Of a stretch of 64,000 nucleotides of DNA, positions 28,965-38,937 are shown in pieces (positions within the stretch are counted from its first letter, which is position 1; the number at the start of each line of letters is the position of its first letter). Below the pieces are notes generated by a model that was given only the letters and a program-made list of their open reading frames with translations, was not told the DNA's origin and did not search any database. The DNA comes from Alcaligenaceae bacterium. Lineage in GTDB: Bacteria > Pseudomonadota > Gammaproteobacteria > Burkholderiales > Burkholderiaceae_B. The stretch covers positions 1-64,000 of the forward strand of contig JACCER010000007.1 in the NCBI GenBank assembly GCA_013416445.1, given 5' to 3'. Made by a program: the position numbers and the translations under genes.

Positions 28965-31233
28965 CGACAACTGTAAGAGCTGCCATGTTCACAATGCGCC
29001 GCACGGTGGAACTGGACGTAAGGATGTGTATGGGTGCATTGACGCCCAGCAAGAAGGGGCCCACGGCAACATTACCGCCAGCGGCCGTCTTGAGCAGATT
29101 GTAGGCAATATTGCCAGAATCCACATTGGGACAGATCAGCAAATTGGCCTCGCCTTGCAGCGGGGAGTCGGGCATGATTTGCTTGCGCAAGGCTTCATCC
29201 AGGGCACAGTCGCCATGCATTTCGCCGTCGATCTCCAGGCCAGGCTCGCGCTCACGCACCAAAGCCAGGGCCTCTTGCATTTTCACGCCCGACGCCGAAC
29301 TGCCTGTGCCGAAATTGGAACGCGACAGCAGCGCCACCTTGGGCTCGATATTCAAGCGGCGCATTTCGGCCGCCGCCGCCATGGTGATTTCGGCGAGTTG
29401 CTCGGCATCGGGATTGTCGTTGATGTGGGTATCGGCCAGGGCAACGGTACGCTCAGCCAGCAGCAGGATGTTCATGGCGGCATAAGTTTTGGCGCCTGGC
29501 GCCTTGCCTATGACCTCATCAATAAAGCGCAGGTGGTCGGCATAAGCGCCCACGGTGCCGCACACCATACCGTCGGCATCGCCCAAATGCACCATCATGG
29601 CGCCTATAAGCGTCAGGCGCCGGCGCATTTCGACGCGGGCCATTTCTTTGCTGATGCCACGGCGGCACATGCGTTCCCAGTAGGTGGTCCAGTAGCGATG
29701 GAAACGTTCGTCGTAATCAGGATTGGTGACTTCGACATCGGTGTCCAATGACAAGCGCAGCCCGTGTTTTTTGATGCGTGCCGCCAGCACGGCCGGACGC
29801 CCGACCAGTATGGGCTTGGCGAGTTTTTCGTCGACGATGATTTGCACGGCGCGCAAAACGCGTTCGTCTTCGCCCTCGGTAAAGACGATGCGCACCTTGC
29901 CGCCATCGCGCACCAGTTTCTTGGCGTTGGAAAACAACGGTTTCATGAAAGAGCCGGAACGGTATACAAACTGCTGCAACTGCTCGGCATAGCCTTCGAT
30001 GTCGGCAATAGGCCTGGTAGCCACGCCGTCTTGCATGGCTGCAGCGGCAACGGCCACTCCGATGCGTACGATCAGGCGCGGATCAAACGGCTTAGGTATG
30101 AAATATTCAGGGCCAAACGAAACACCATAGGTGCCATAGGCAGCGGCAACCACATCGTTTTGCTCTTCCTGGGCCAGCTTGCAAATGGCGATGACAGCGG
30201 CTTTTTCCATGCCGCGCGTAATTACTGTGGCACCGACATCGAGGGCACCACGGAAAATATACGGGAAGCACAAAACATTGTTGACTTGGTTGGGGTAATC
30301 GGAGCGCCCCGTCGCCATGACGATATCGTCGCGTACCGCATGGGCCTCTTCGGGGAGGATTTCCGGATTGGGATTGGCCAGCGCTAGAATGAGCGGCCTG
30401 GACGCCATTTTGGCGACCATCTCGGGCTTGAGCACCCCACCAGCCGACAAGCCAAGGAAGACGTCGGCGCCATCGATGATGTCGGCCAGTTTGCGCGCTG
30501 GCGTATCTTGGGTAAACCTTTCCTTATCGGGGTCCATGAGCGTTTTTCGCCCCTTATACACCACGCCTTCAATATCAGACACCCAAATGCATTCCAGAGG
30601 CAGGCCCAGATCGACCAGCAGGTCGAGGCAGGCCAAGGCCGCCGCACCCGCACCCGACACCACCACCTTGATTTTTTTAATATCTTTGCCCACGACGGCG
30701 AGCCCATTGATAAAGGCCGCTGATACGCAAATGGCCGTGCCATGCTGGTCGTCGTGAAAGACCGGGATGTTCATGCGTTCACGCAGTTTGCGTTCGACAA
30801 TGAAGCATTCGGGCGCCTTGATGTCCTCAAGATTGATGCCGCCAAAAGTGGGCTCCAGGCCGGCGATGATTTCCACCAGTTTGTCGGGGTCGCTTTCATT
30901 GATTTCGATATCGAAGACATCGATACCGGCAAATTTCTTGAACAACACCGCCTTGCCTTCCATGACAGGCTTGGCTGCCAGGGCGCCGATATTGCCCAGG
31001 CCCAGCACTGCCGTGCCGTTGGTGATGACACCCACCAGATTGCCGCGCGCGGTGTAGCGAAACGCATTCACCGGATCAGTAACGATTTCTTCGCAAGCTG
31101 CCGCCACCCCAGGGGAATACGCCAAGGCCAGATCGCGCTGATTCGATAACTGTTTGGTTGGCGTGACGGAAATTTTCCCGGGACGTCCGTGCTCGTGGTA
31201 ATACAGAGCCGATTTGCGAAAATTCTCTTCCAT
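28939..31233 (-). CDS. maeB: NADP-dependent malic enzyme with phosphotransacetylase-like domain
   Basis: 764 residues, the two-domain MaeB architecture. The N-terminal malic enzyme domain (about 1-430) holds [30 protein letters not shown] and the Rossmann loop [13 protein letters not shown]. The C-terminal phosphotransacetylase-like domain (about 440-764) is usually catalytically silent and binds acetyl-CoA as an allosteric effector. It decarboxylates malate to pyruvate and makes NADPH. In this window it may matter more than usual because no pyruvate kinase is seen in the pgk-fba cluster (inference). Confidence 0.96.
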   Translation of the reverse strand: MEENFRKSALYYHEHGRPGKISVTPTKQLSNQRDLALAYSPGVAAACEEIVTDPVNAFRYTARGNLVGVITNGTAVLGLGNIGALAAKPVMEGKAVLFKKFAGIDVFDIEINESDPDKLVEIIAGLEPTFGGINLEDIKAPECFIVERKLRERMNIPVFHDDQHGTAICVSAAFINGLAVVGKDIKKIKVVVSGAGAAALACLDLLVDLGLPLECIWVSDIEGVVYKGRKTLMDPDKERFTQDTPARKLADIIDGADVFLGLSAGGVLKPEMVAKMASRPLILALANPNPEILPEEAHAVRDDIVMATGRSDYPNQVNNVLCFPYIFRGALDVGATVITRGMEKAAVIAICKLAQEEQNDVVAAAYGTYGVSFGPEYFIPKPFDPRLIVRIGVAVAAAAMQDGVATRPIADIEGYAEQLQQFVYRSGSFMKPLFSNAKKLVRDGGKVRIVFTEGEDERVLRAVQIIVDEKLAKPILVGRPAVLAARIKKHGLRLSLDTDVEVTNPDYDERFHRYWTTYWERMCRRGISKEMARVEMRRRLTLIGAMMVHLGDADGMVCGTVGAYADHLRFIDEVIGKAPGAKTYAAMNILLLAERTVALADTHINDNPDAEQLAEITMAAAAEMRRLNIEPKVALLSRSNFGTGSSASGVKMQEALALVREREPGLEIDGEMHGDCALDEALRKQIMPDSPLQGEANLLICPNVDSGNIAYNLLKTAAGGNVAVGPFLLGVNAPIHILTSSSTVRRIVNMAALTVVDANTPRTL

Positions 31234-31328
31234 GATGCTTTTAAGCCCAGAGTAGTCAGTTGTTTATTCTAGCGCTATGACCTGCTTTAGAACATGGCTA
31301 CACACCATATAAACAGGCTGAATACAAT

Positions 31329-32255
31329 TTAAATATCCTGACCTGGATGCGGGAAGAGCCCGGCAGGATCAAAAAGCGCCTTGACGCGTGTATCTAGCTC
31401 GACACCGCTGGTGCCCAATTCACCTTGCGTACGCTGTTGCGATGAATAGCGCTGATCGTAGGGAATATCAGCCAGCGGCTGTGCGCATTCGCTATCCAGC
31501 ACTATCCACTCGACCCAGCCCAGATCGCCACCATGCCCCAGCAGCAAATGCGCCAGATTGGCGGTTTGCCCATCGACGGGCATCAAAGCATCAAGGCGGT
31601 AGCGCCCAGGCCACTGCCTGGCCCCGCGACAGGCCCGGGCATCGGCGAGCATGCTCATTTGAAACAGTTCTGGCACCATCTGCTGCAGCCGCAAGCCACT
31701 TAGCGGTTTCTGATTGCGCTCGCCAAAAGGCCCCAGGCTCACGCTGCTGCCATCGGCCAACAGAACCGATGCCAATTCTATGCCCGACTTATGCGTTTCG
31801 CCTGTATCCCAGTCGCACAAGGTGCGATCGGCCAGCCAGGCCGCAACGGTAATATGGCAAGGCAAATCGGCAAACTGCTGCAAGCCGACGGCCTCGAGTT
31901 CGCCCAACAGGCAACCTGGCTGTACAAACCACTTGCTCGCGCCCGGTTCTATCTGCTGGCAACCTGCCATATCGCGCCCTGGCTCTACCCACAAGACGGG
32001 TTGCTCGTTCAGGCTTGCCGCGTGATTGACGCCCCCCAACGCCAGCATGACACCATATTCGGCACACAACGACCTGGCACGATGCACGTCGCTGCCCTGC
32101 TTGGGGACCAAGTGCGCACTGCCTACTCCTTCGTGATTCTCAAACTCGAAAACGGTGCCAGCCACAGCACTGCGCAAACGCTGGAAGAATGCTTCCCAGG
32201 GATCTGTCGACAAGCGCCTGCCTGTCAGAAAAGCCCGACGAGAACGAGACTCCAT
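31329..32255 (-). CDS. FAD-binding oxidase-like protein (GlcE-like, degenerate)
   Basis: 308 residues. The overall layout recalls the FAD-binding PCMH family of glycolate oxidase GlcE: a central conserved stretch and a C-terminal DTRVKALFDPAGLFPHPG that mimics the RVKxxFDPxGxxNPG ending. The usual N-terminal FAD-pyrophosphate glycine motif is not evident, so cofactor binding is uncertain. No glcD or glcF is adjacent. It is divergent from the aminotransferase at 32.3 kb. Function unknown; family assignment moderate. Confidence 0.6.
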   Translation of the reverse strand: MESRSRRAFLTGRRLSTDPWEAFFQRLRSAVAGTVFEFENHEGVGSAHLVPKQGSDVHRARSLCAEYGVMLALGGVNHAASLNEQPVLWVEPGRDMAGCQQIEPGASKWFVQPGCLLGELEAVGLQQFADLPCHITVAAWLADRTLCDWDTGETHKSGIELASVLLADGSSVSLGPFGERNQKPLSGLRLQQMVPELFQMSMLADARACRGARQWPGRYRLDALMPVDGQTANLAHLLLGHGGDLGWVEWIVLDSECAQPLADIPYDQRYSSQQRTQGELGTSGVELDTRVKALFDPAGLFPHPGQDI

Positions 32256-32346
32256 TATTCAATTCCTTTGCTCTATGATGAAAAATCGATAAGCGGCAAT
32301 GTGGGCGCTACAATCTTGTTTTTCGTCTGAGCAGAGATTTTGCCTT

Positions 32347-33504
32347 ATGCCCCGCCTTGCCAAGCGTACCGAACAAGTCATGCCATTCTACGCTGTGGAA
32401 CTCTTCAAACAGGCCAGCGCGCTGAATGCGCAAGGCCGCGATATTATCAGCCTTGGTATAGGCGAACCCGATTTCACCGCCCCACCCCAGGTGGTTGAAA
32501 CCCTGAATCGCGCCGCTCAGGCCGGACTTAGCGGATACACATCGCCAGCGGGGCTGCCACCCTTGCGCGAGGCCATTGCACATTATTACGAACAGCATTT
32601 TTCCGCGCCGGTAGACCCCAACCGTATTATCGTGACCGCCGGCGCATCTGGCGCACTACTGCTGGCCGCCATGGCCCTGATCAATCCGGGCGATGAAATC
32701 CTGATGCCCGACCCGTCATATCCGGCCAACCAGAACTTCATTACCGGAGCCGGCGGCATACCCCGGCTGATTCCATGCTCGGCCGAACAGCGTTTCCAGC
32801 TGGATGCCGCAACCATACGCGAGCACTGGAGCCCGGCAACGCGTGGTGTATTGATTGCCTCGCCCAGCAATCCCACCGGCACCACCATCGCCCGCGAAGA
32901 CCTGAAAGCCCTGATCGCCGAGGTCAAACAGCGCAATGGCTTCGTGATCATGGATGAAATTTATCTGGGTTTGTATTACGGTGATGCGCCACAAAGCGCG
33001 CTGACCCTGGACGACAACGTCATCATCATCAATAGTTTTTCCAAGTACTTCCACATGACTGGCTGGCGCCTGGGCTGGCTGATCGCGCCGCCGCATATTG
33101 TGCCGGCCATAGAAAAGCTGGCGGCCAGCCTGGCCATTTGCGCGCCATCGCTGGCGCAACACGCCGCCATTACGTGTTTCGAGCCCGACGTGATGCGTAT
33201 CTACGAAAACCGACGCTTGTCATTCAAGCAGCGCCGCGATTATCTGCTGCCCGAGCTTGAGCGCCTGGGGCTGCATGTGCCGGTCGTACCCGATGGTGCG
33301 TTTTATATTTACGCGGATATCCGCCAGCACAGCCAGGACAGTGACGATTTTTCACATCGTTTGCTTTATGAGGCAGGGGTCGCCGCCGTACCCGGCCGCG
33401 ACTTCGGGCCTGCTCATGCCAGCTATAGCATGCGGTTTTCATACGCAACCAATCTAGACAGGCTGCAAGAGGCTGTAGACCGAATTGAGCGATTTTTGGG
33501 GTGA
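32347..33504 (+). CDS. Class I/II PLP-dependent aminotransferase
   Basis: 385 residues from the ATG at 32347. Fold type I motifs: SLGIGEPDFTAP near the N-terminus, ASPSNPTGT, and the PLP lysine in NSFSKYFHMTGWRLGW. An in-frame extension of 16 codons upstream is poorly conserved in character and was rejected. Substrate not determinable; the AspC/AlaA-like N-terminal motif suggests an alpha-keto acid/amino acid exchange. Followed by a REP dyad. Confidence 0.92.
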   Translation: MPRLAKRTEQVMPFYAVELFKQASALNAQGRDIISLGIGEPDFTAPPQVVETLNRAAQAGLSGYTSPAGLPPLREAIAHYYEQHFSAPVDPNRIIVTAGASGALLLAAMALINPGDEILMPDPSYPANQNFITGAGGIPRLIPCSAEQRFQLDAATIREHWSPATRGVLIASPSNPTGTTIAREDLKALIAEVKQRNGFVIMDEIYLGLYYGDAPQSALTLDDNVIIINSFSKYFHMTGWRLGWLIAPPHIVPAIEKLAASLAICAPSLAQHAAITCFEPDVMRIYENRRLSFKQRRDYLLPELERLGLHVPVVPDGAFYIYADIRQHSQDSDDFSHRLLYEAGVAAVPGRDFGPAHASYSMRFSYATNLDRLQEAVDRIERFLG

Positions 33505-33526
33505 TGGCGATACCCGAGGTGTTGAT

Positions 33527-33562
33527 GCCGAATTACGCGCCTGACGGCGCCATCCCGACCTA
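33527..33562. repeat. REP-like dyad after the aminotransferase
   Basis: GCCGAATTACGCGCC and GGCGCCATCCCGACCTAC form a decayed dyad. A second half-element (ATCCGGATCAGCGCCCTACAG) lies at about 33585-33605 and contains the stop codon of the lytic transglycosylase. Confidence 0.7.
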
Positions 33563-33593
33563 CGAAAACCTTATCAAGTAAGTGCCATCCGGA

Positions 33594-34448
33594 TCAGCGC
33601 CCTACAGGTATCCCCGAAGCCAGCGCTATGCGACGCCTTTCAGCCAGCACCTTGGCCCCATAACCACCATCGGTGGGGCCGGTTGCCCCTACATAACAGG
33701 CAAGACCGCCTTCCACTGAACCACGCCGCTTGATGCAATCGCGCAATATCAAAGACCCTACCCGCATGTTCGCTATGGGATTGAGCGCAGCGATGGACCC
33801 TTCGTTAAATTCCTCGAATTTTTCTTTGTGGACCTTGGTCATTACCTGCATAAGGCCTTGGGCGCCAACATGGCTTTCGGCATAGGGGTTGTAACGTGAT
33901 TCGATGGCAATCACCGCCAACAGCAACTGCGGATCGAGCTTGGTTTCCTGGCTCATCAGGAATGCCGTGTTGATCAGCGCGCCAGCAACGCTATGGGCAA
34001 TTTTATATTTTCGAGCAATATAACTGCGCAAGGCCTGCGCCTGCGTGGCGGTGACCCCGGCAATAGCTTGACCCGCCACCGATGCGCTTAAGGCTTTGCT
34101 GAAATTCAACTGAGCGTCGTCGGATTGCGTTTTGGCACCGCCTGAAGGCGCAGCCATGCCGGCGGGACCAAGATTGATATTATCGCCATTGAAAAAGAAC
34201 TCGCTCTCGCCAGCCCCCAAATTGGCAAAGACATCACCCTTGAGGCCATCTGGACGCAATACAAAGACCATGGCCGCGTGCATTTGCCTTGCCTGCTCGC
34301 GCAAAGACGGCACGGTAACGCTAAGCACCAAAGTAACCAGAACGGCAATACCCAGGTAAACCGCGCACACATGAATTAGCTCGCTCAATTGGTACATTGC
34401 ACCACGAGCGGAACGACTCACCAGATTGCCGGAACCAATAACAGCCAT
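33594..34448 (-). CDS. Lytic transglycosylase (SLT domain) membrane-anchored protein
   Basis: 284 residues from the ATG at 34446-34448, chosen for the AAGGGG ribosome-binding site seven bases upstream. One N-terminal membrane segment (about 22-46, IHVCAVYLGIAVLVTLVLSV) anchors it in the inner membrane with a periplasmic domain. The C-terminal SLT domain (about 165-280) has the catalytic glutamate in AIESRYNPYA and the SHVGAQGLMQVM motif. Such enzymes cleave peptidoglycan to anhydromuropeptides. The stop codon lies inside a REP half-element. Confidence 0.9.
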   Translation of the reverse strand: MAVIGSGNLVSRSARGAMYQLSELIHVCAVYLGIAVLVTLVLSVTVPSLREQARQMHAAMVFVLRPDGLKGDVFANLGAGESEFFFNGDNINLGPAGMAAPSGGAKTQSDDAQLNFSKALSASVAGQAIAGVTATQAQALRSYIARKYKIAHSVAGALINTAFLMSQETKLDPQLLLAVIAIESRYNPYAESHVGAQGLMQVMTKVHKEKFEEFNEGSIAALNPIANMRVGSLILRDCIKRRGSVEGGLACYVGATGPTDGGYGAKVLAERRRIALASGIPVGR

Positions 34449-34528
34449 TACACCCCTTGCCAATAAAATGTACAGCGCCAATGTTAACCTTAGCCTGTCT
34501 TACTACTGTAACCTGATCGGCGAAACCT

Positions 34529-36073
34529 GTGAAATATCGTGACCTAAGAGACTTTATCGCGCAACTCGAAAGCGCGGGCCAACTCAAGCGACTGTCTACG
34601 CCTGTATCGACCGACCTTGAAATGACTGAAATCAGCGACCGCGTACTGCGTGCAGGCGGGCCAGCGCTGCTATTCGAACACCCACAGCACAACGGCTCTC
34701 CGTCTGGCATGCCAGTACTGACCAACCTGTTTGGCACACCGCAACGGGTCGCATGGGGCATGGGCGCGGAAGACGTCGGCGCACTACGCCAGACCGGCGA
34801 ATTATTGGCCTCGCTGCGCGAACCCGAGCCACCACGCGGCCTGCGCGACGCCCTGGCCAAGGTGTCGATGCTGAAAGCTGCCCTATGGGACATGAACCCC
34901 AAAACAGTCAAAGGCGCGCCCTGCCAGGATATCGTACTGGAAGGCGACAACGTCGACTTAAACCAAATACCACTACAGCGATGCTGGCCGGGTGACATCG
35001 CCCCGCTGCTGACATGGGGCCTGGTCATCACTCGCGGCCCCAACGCCAAGCGCCAGAACCTGGGCATATACCGCCAACAATTGCTGGGCCGCAACAAACT
35101 GATCATGCGCTGGCTATCGCACCGTGGCGGCGCGCTCGACTTTCGCGACCATGCCCTAAGCAGCCCTGGCACGCCCTTCCCCATTGCCGTCGCACTGGGC
35201 GCCGACCCAGCCACCATACTGGGCGCTGTAACCCCGGTGCCCGACAGCCTGTCGGAATACCAGTTTGCGGGCTTGCTGCGCGGTTCGCGTACCGAAGTCA
35301 CCAAGGCGCTGGGCAGCGAGCTATCGGTTCCGGCCTATGCGGAAATCGTGCTTGAAGGCCATATTCTGCCGTCATCCGACCCGCGCGCCATTAAGCCAAC
35401 TGTGCCTGACGGGGTTTCCGGCCCGCCCGACGCCAACTACGAAATGGCGCTGGAAGGCCCCTATGGCGATCATACTGGCTACTACAACGAACAAGACTGG
35501 TTTCCCGTCTTTACTGTCGAGCGCATCACCATGCGCCGCAACCCCATTTATCACAGCACCTATACCGGCAAACCCCCCGACGAGCCCGCTGTGCTGGGCG
35601 TAGCCCTGAACGAAGTCTTTGTCCCCCTGCTGAAACGCACCTTCCCGGAAATCGTCGACTTTTACCTGCCACCCGAAGGATGCAGCTACCGTCTGGCGGT
35701 GGTATCCATACGCAAGCAATACGCCGGCCACGCCAAGCGGGTTATGTTCGGCATCTGGAGCGTATTGCGGCAATTCATGTATACCAAGTTCATCGTGATT
35801 GTTGACGACGACATCGACACCCGCGACTGGAAGGAGGTCATCTGGGCCATGACGACCCGCATGGATCCGGTGCGCGACACGCTGCTGGTTGAAAACACGC
35901 CTATCGATTACCTGGATTTTGCTTCACCGGTATCTGGCCTGGGCGGCAAAATGGGCATGGACGCCACTAACAAATGGCCAGGCGAAACCCAGCGCGAATG
36001 GGGCACGCCCATACATATGGATGCCGATGTCAAGGCAAGGGTTGACAGTATGTGGAGCGAATTGGGGCTGTAG
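34529..36073 (+). CDS. ubiD: 4-hydroxy-3-polyprenylbenzoate decarboxylase
   Basis: 514 residues starting at GTG 34529, typical length for UbiD. Features include [13 protein letters not shown] at the start and [17 protein letters not shown]-like [19 protein letters not shown], and [11 protein letters not shown] near the end. The enzyme uses prenylated FMN (made by UbiX) to decarboxylate 3-polyprenyl-4-hydroxybenzoate in ubiquinone synthesis. No ubiX is in the window. The gene is divergent from the lytic transglycosylase and is followed by the large repeat-rich gap. Confidence 0.95.
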   Translation: MKYRDLRDFIAQLESAGQLKRLSTPVSTDLEMTEISDRVLRAGGPALLFEHPQHNGSPSGMPVLTNLFGTPQRVAWGMGAEDVGALRQTGELLASLREPEPPRGLRDALAKVSMLKAALWDMNPKTVKGAPCQDIVLEGDNVDLNQIPLQRCWPGDIAPLLTWGLVITRGPNAKRQNLGIYRQQLLGRNKLIMRWLSHRGGALDFRDHALSSPGTPFPIAVALGADPATILGAVTPVPDSLSEYQFAGLLRGSRTEVTKALGSELSVPAYAEIVLEGHILPSSDPRAIKPTVPDGVSGPPDANYEMALEGPYGDHTGYYNEQDWFPVFTVERITMRRNPIYHSTYTGKPPDEPAVLGVALNEVFVPLLKRTFPEIVDFYLPPEGCSYRLAVVSIRKQYAGHAKRVMFGIWSVLRQFMYTKFIVIVDDDIDTRDWKEVIWAMTTRMDPVRDTLLVENTPIDYLDFASPVSGLGGKMGMDATNKWPGETQREWGTPIHMDADVKARVDSMWSELGL

Positions 36074-36194
36074 CAAGGGTGTGGGGCTGCGAGGCGAGTT
36101 GCTTGCTTGGCATTTGCGCTATGTGCCTGCAGAAAAAGACAACACGCTCGCCCTAGAGGATTTTTACGGTACTTGGCGATGCTGTCTGGTTCTT

Positions 36195-36300
36195 ATGACG
36201 TTGTGTCGTTTTAATGACGTTGTGTCGTTTTAATGACGTTGTGTCGTTTTAATGACGTTGTGTCGTTTTAATGACGTTGTGTCGTTTTAATGACGTTGTC
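36195..36300. repeat. 19-bp tandem repeat, 5.5 units
   Basis: The unit ATGACGTTGTGTCGTTTTA begins at 36195, 36214, 36233, 36252 and 36271, with a final partial unit at 36290-36300. Copies are essentially identical, implying recent expansion. The last half unit runs directly into the left arm of the 31-bp inverted repeat. A related sequence TGATGACGTTTTGTCTGGGG lies at about 47082-47101. Confidence 0.95.
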
Positions 36301-36477
36301 CGGGGTGGGTGAAGCTCAGTGCGGCACGGCGTGCTTGTTTCCGCGTCTGCCTCGTACAGCCGGGCGTCGGCCGAACTCGCTGCGCTCAAACAACGGCCGC
36401 CGACACCCCCCGGCTTCCCTTCGTCAGCACGCGGCGCACGCCTACCGCCGCACTGAGCTTCACCCACCCCGGACAAC
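36295..36477. repeat. 31-bp perfect inverted repeat flanking 121 bp
   Basis: The left arm 36295-36325 (starting GTTGTCCGGGGTGGGTGAAG) is the exact reverse complement of the right arm 36447-36477. The 121-bp interior contains a further GC-rich partial dyad. A transcript would fold into a long stable hairpin. No open frame resembling a transposase lies between the arms. Confidence 0.9.
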
Positions 36478-36559
36478 TGCACAGTAGAAAATTGACCGGC
36501 CTTGCGGCCTGAGCTGCTGGTTTTATTGGCACGGTTGGTCGGTGGCAAATGGGCTCGCC

Positions 36560-36920
36560 CAAATTTGGTTGATGCAAAAAGTCGGGTGTGTCGGGGGCTG
36601 TGCAGGCGCCTTGCGCAAGCCGTTACGGTCAGCGCCATCGAGGGGGCAAGGCCGCGGCTGTCTGAGCCCGACGCTTGTCGGACCACTGGTCCGACCGGGC
36701 GAGTTCCGCGGACGCCTCGATGGCGCTGATCGTAACGGGAACCCCGCCAGGGGCGCAGCGCGTGAAGCCGAAACAGCCCCCGACACACCCGACTTTCGAA
36801 AGAACAAAAGTCACCCACAACACCCGACTTTCGCAACAACGAAAATCCACGCACCAAATACGTCAGCCCTCTAGGAACCGAAAACCGTCCCCGACGCATC
36901 CGCCCTGTAGCACAACCTAG
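36560..36920. repeat. Palindromic dispersed repeat, copy 2 (complete)
   Basis: The centre is GTCGGACCA-C-TGGTCCGAC (36677-36695). Nested inverted arms: 36578-36601 with 36773-36796 (24 bp, perfect) and 36621-36643 with 36715-36737 (23 bp, one mismatch). Right of the palindrome come about two 35-bp units and the closing GTAGCACAACCTAG block. The right half is nearly identical to positions 1-100 of the window. Confidence 0.88.
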
Positions 36921-37000
36921 GTGCAAATGCATAGCGTTTGAATATGCGCGGGCTACTGGCGTCGGATTACGCTGCACTTGTACGATTGTGACGTTGTTTT

Positions 37001-37034
37001 CCGAATTACACGCTACGCACTAATCCGACCTACG
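37001..37034. repeat. REP-like dyad overlapping a stop codon
   Basis: CCGAATTACACGC and GCACTAATCCGACCTACGG. A separate half-element GTCGGATTACGCTG lies at 36961-36974. The minus strand of the right arm encodes GSRRSD and the TAG stop of the gene at 37020-37373. Confidence 0.75.
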
Positions 37035-37373
37035 GGAACCCTTATCTTTCATTACCTGTGCCAACTGCCAGCTTAATAGCAAACCAGCAGCTATTTTCCA
37101 CAGCCGTTTACGCTTGCCAACACCAGTAAGCAGCGCCGACGCGCTAGAAGCCAGCAAGGGATACTGACGGGTCAGCTTGAACACCTGCAATAACCAGCCA
37201 GTAGCGCTTTTAGACGACAGGCGCGGAAAAACCGCATGCATCACAGCGCCAGGCTTTAGCGACTGACCCAAATTGCCAAGACTATTCGTCAGGCTGTGCC
37301 GTTCAATTGCCGCCCTGGCACGTAAAAGCTCGATTTGCACCGCCCGTTCGGTAGCTGACAAAGACTTTTTCAT
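37020..37373 (-). CDS. YqjK-like small membrane-associated protein
   Basis: 117 residues, basic, with a weakly hydrophobic C-terminal stretch (about 72-108). It follows the YqjE-like and YqjD-like genes on the same strand, the order seen in the enterobacterial yqjD-yqjE-yqjK operon. The YqjK call comes from position, size and charge more than from a clear motif. The last residues (RRSD) and the TAG stop are written by a REP dyad, so the original C-terminus may have been different. Confidence 0.65.
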   Translation of the reverse strand: MKKSLSATERAVQIELLRARAAIERHSLTNSLGNLGQSLKPGAVMHAVFPRLSSKSATGWLLQVFKLTRQYPLLASSASALLTGVGKRKRLWKIAAGLLLSWQLAQVMKDKGSRRSD

Positions 37374-37410
37374 ATACCACCCTTGCCAGATAAACCATGC
37401 GACTGATTAT

Positions 37411-37833
37411 TCATGGAAGATCCTTGCTTGATGGCCATTCCGACCCCGAAACACCCGAAGAAGGCTCGCGCAAGCGTTCCAGCAGGCTGAGATCGCGCCG
37501 CAACTCATCGACCGTAGCCGAAAACGGCATGGGCGCATACAGCAACTTGCTGCGCACCGCCAGAAACAAACCGCAACCCACCAGGCCATAAAACAGCGCC
37601 AACAAGCCTAGCGCCATATAACGCTGATCTGTGGGCCAGAAATACAAGGCAAAGGCAATAGAAAAAACCAGGACCGCCAAAGTCAGAAAAAGCAGCGCCC
37701 CGAACGCCAGCCCCAAAACAGTAATCAGGTGCGACTTCTGCCCTGAAGCCTCTAGTGAAAACAGCTCTAGCCGGGTACGTACGATAGACAGCAAAGTGCA
37801 TGCCAGATCGCCAACAGATTGTCGGAGCGCCAT
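37411..37833 (-). CDS. YqjE-like holin-superfamily inner-membrane protein
   Basis: 140 residues with two membrane segments (about 36-66 and 71-95), the layout of the YqjE/phage-holin 3_6 family. N-terminal amphipathic part SVGDLACTLLSIVRTRLELF is typical. Role unknown; in enterobacteria the operon is stress- and stationary-phase related and YqjD binds ribosomes at the membrane. It starts 15 bp after the DUF883 gene stop. Despite the family name, nothing here suggests prophage origin. Confidence 0.82.
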   Translation of the reverse strand: MALRQSVGDLACTLLSIVRTRLELFSLEASGQKSHLITVLGLAFGALLFLTLAVLVFSIAFALYFWPTDQRYMALGLLALFYGLVGCGLFLAVRSKLLYAPMPFSATVDELRRDLSLLERLREPSSGVSGSEWPSSKDLP

Positions 37834-37848
37834 ACTTTACCCTTTGCC

Positions 37849-38166
37849 TTAACGGCGGCAAATAAGCGCGCCGATCAACACGCCCGCCAAGCCCGCCATA
37901 CCGATGGCCTGCCAGGGATTATCGTGCACATAATCGTCAGTGACCCGCGCTGCACGGCGACCGCGTTCCAGCAAAGCATCTTGCGTGTCGTACAGCGTTT
38001 CACGTGTACGGCGCAAAGCCTGCATCGCGCTTTCGCGTAGCTCGGTCGCTTTGTCACCTGTACTGGAAGCCGCTTCACGCAACAATTTTTCTGCATCGTC
38101 AAGGCTTTCTTTTACGTTATCGATGAATTCCTCTTCCGAGCTTGTTACTTTCTTTCTGATTGCCAT
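37849..38166 (-). CDS. DUF883 (ElaB/YqjD/YgaM) membrane-anchored protein
   Basis: 105 residues. A helical charged N-terminal part (about 10-70, heptad-like Leu/Ala pattern) is followed by the conserved VHDNPWQAIGMAGLAGVLIGALI C-terminal anchor (one tail-anchored membrane helix) ending in CRR. Family members associate with ribosomes at the inner membrane in stationary phase (known for E. coli YqjD). First gene of the yqjDEK-like set. Confidence 0.9.
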   Translation of the reverse strand: MAIRKKVTSSEEEFIDNVKESLDDAEKLLREAASSTGDKATELRESAMQALRRTRETLYDTQDALLERGRRAARVTDDYVHDNPWQAIGMAGLAGVLIGALICRR

Positions 38167-38214
38167 GATTAGCTCCTGTAAATTGTTAACACACCTGCAA
38201 AAAACCTATTGATA

Positions 38215-38937
38215 CTAACGCAGCTTGGTCACCTCGACCACCGACACCACGCCGCCGTGTTCGCTTTCTTGTTTCATGACCATATTCAAATCGGGACAGA
38301 ACCAGTCTGTGACTGCCGCAGTCATCCCAGGCACCGGCAACACCAGCCCACTAAAAGACGCCTGGGTCGGATCGGTAATGCGCGTATAGCGAACAGGCCA
38401 GCACGACTGTGTGCCGGATGCCGTTTTGATCGACTGGCGATCACCCACCGTCTTCACCCCAGTATTCACCACGATAGGCTGAGTCTGCACCGCTTTGTGA
38501 TCGAGATTGATCTGAAAACGCATGGCCGGAAACGTTTGACCTGCCTTGATAATAGGCTCGCCATAGGCAAACAGCCCCAGCATGCGCAGATCGAACTTGC
38601 CCTTGACCGGCTCACGCTGGCCCTGCGCATCGCGCCGCTCGAACGTGGCATTACCGTTTTTAACGGCCATCCAGTAATCCAGCGACGACTTGCCAGGGGG
38701 CAAGCCCGCCAGGCCAAACGTGGCAACACCTTGCACCCTGGCTTCACAGTTATCGTTGCCGTGTTTTTGCACGTCGGAAAAAGCCAGATCGGCCCCCAAC
38801 TGCATCCCACCCGAGCCACTAAGCTGGGCTTGCCCGCCATCGTGCATGAAAGGGGCCTCGCAAAGTGCAGCATAAGCACTGCCTGAAACCAGCGCCAATG
38901 CCGCCACCGCGCCACCCACATACTGTACCAACCGCAT
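38215..38937 (-). CDS. Secreted protein of unknown function
   Basis: 240 residues from the ATG at 38935-38937, preferred because a CAGGTG ribosome-binding site lies six bases upstream; two earlier start codons exist. Signal peptide: basic MR, hydrophobic core to about residue 20, cleavage predicted after SGSAYA. The mature part is beta-rich with four cysteines and no recognised catalytic motif. Probably periplasmic. I do not recognise the family with certainty (some features resemble DUF3108-like proteins). Confidence 0.75.
   Translation of the reverse strand: MRLVQYVGGAVAALALVSGSAYAALCEAPFMHDGGQAQLSGSGGMQLGADLAFSDVQKHGNDNCEARVQGVATFGLAGLPPGKSSLDYWMAVKNGNATFERRDAQGQREPVKGKFDLRMLGLFAYGEPIIKAGQTFPAMRFQINLDHKAVQTQPIVVNTGVKTVGDRQSIKTASGTQSCWPVRYTRITDPTQASFSGLVLPVPGMTAAVTDWFCPDLNMVMKQESEHGGVVSVVEVTKLR

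Larger units (their letters stand above)
36074..37019. other. Repeat-rich gap without a credible gene (946 bp)
   Basis: This stretch holds a 19-bp tandem array, a 31-bp perfect inverted repeat, a large palindromic element and REP-type halves (listed separately). A 242-codon open frame on the minus strand (36249-36977) exists, but it passes through the tandem and palindromic repeats and looks like no protein. Confidence 0.8.

Noticed and set aside
36195-36300. CRISPR or plasmid-type iteron origin
   Set aside because: 19-bp units without spacers; no rep gene, no DnaA boxes and no AT-rich unwinding region nearby.
36295-36477. Insertion sequence with 31-bp terminal inverted repeats
   Set aside because: Only 121 bp lies between the arms, with no transposase and no visible target duplication; kept as an inverted repeat only.
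36249-36977. 242-codon open frame on the minus strand in the repeat-rich gap
   Set aside because: It reads through the 19-bp tandem array and both arms of the palindromes and has a low-complexity Arg-rich product; the repeats explain the absence of stops.
37411-37833. YqjE-like holin-family gene as a sign of a second prophage
   Set aside because: It lies in a yqjD-yqjE-yqjK-like chromosomal set with no other phage gene around.
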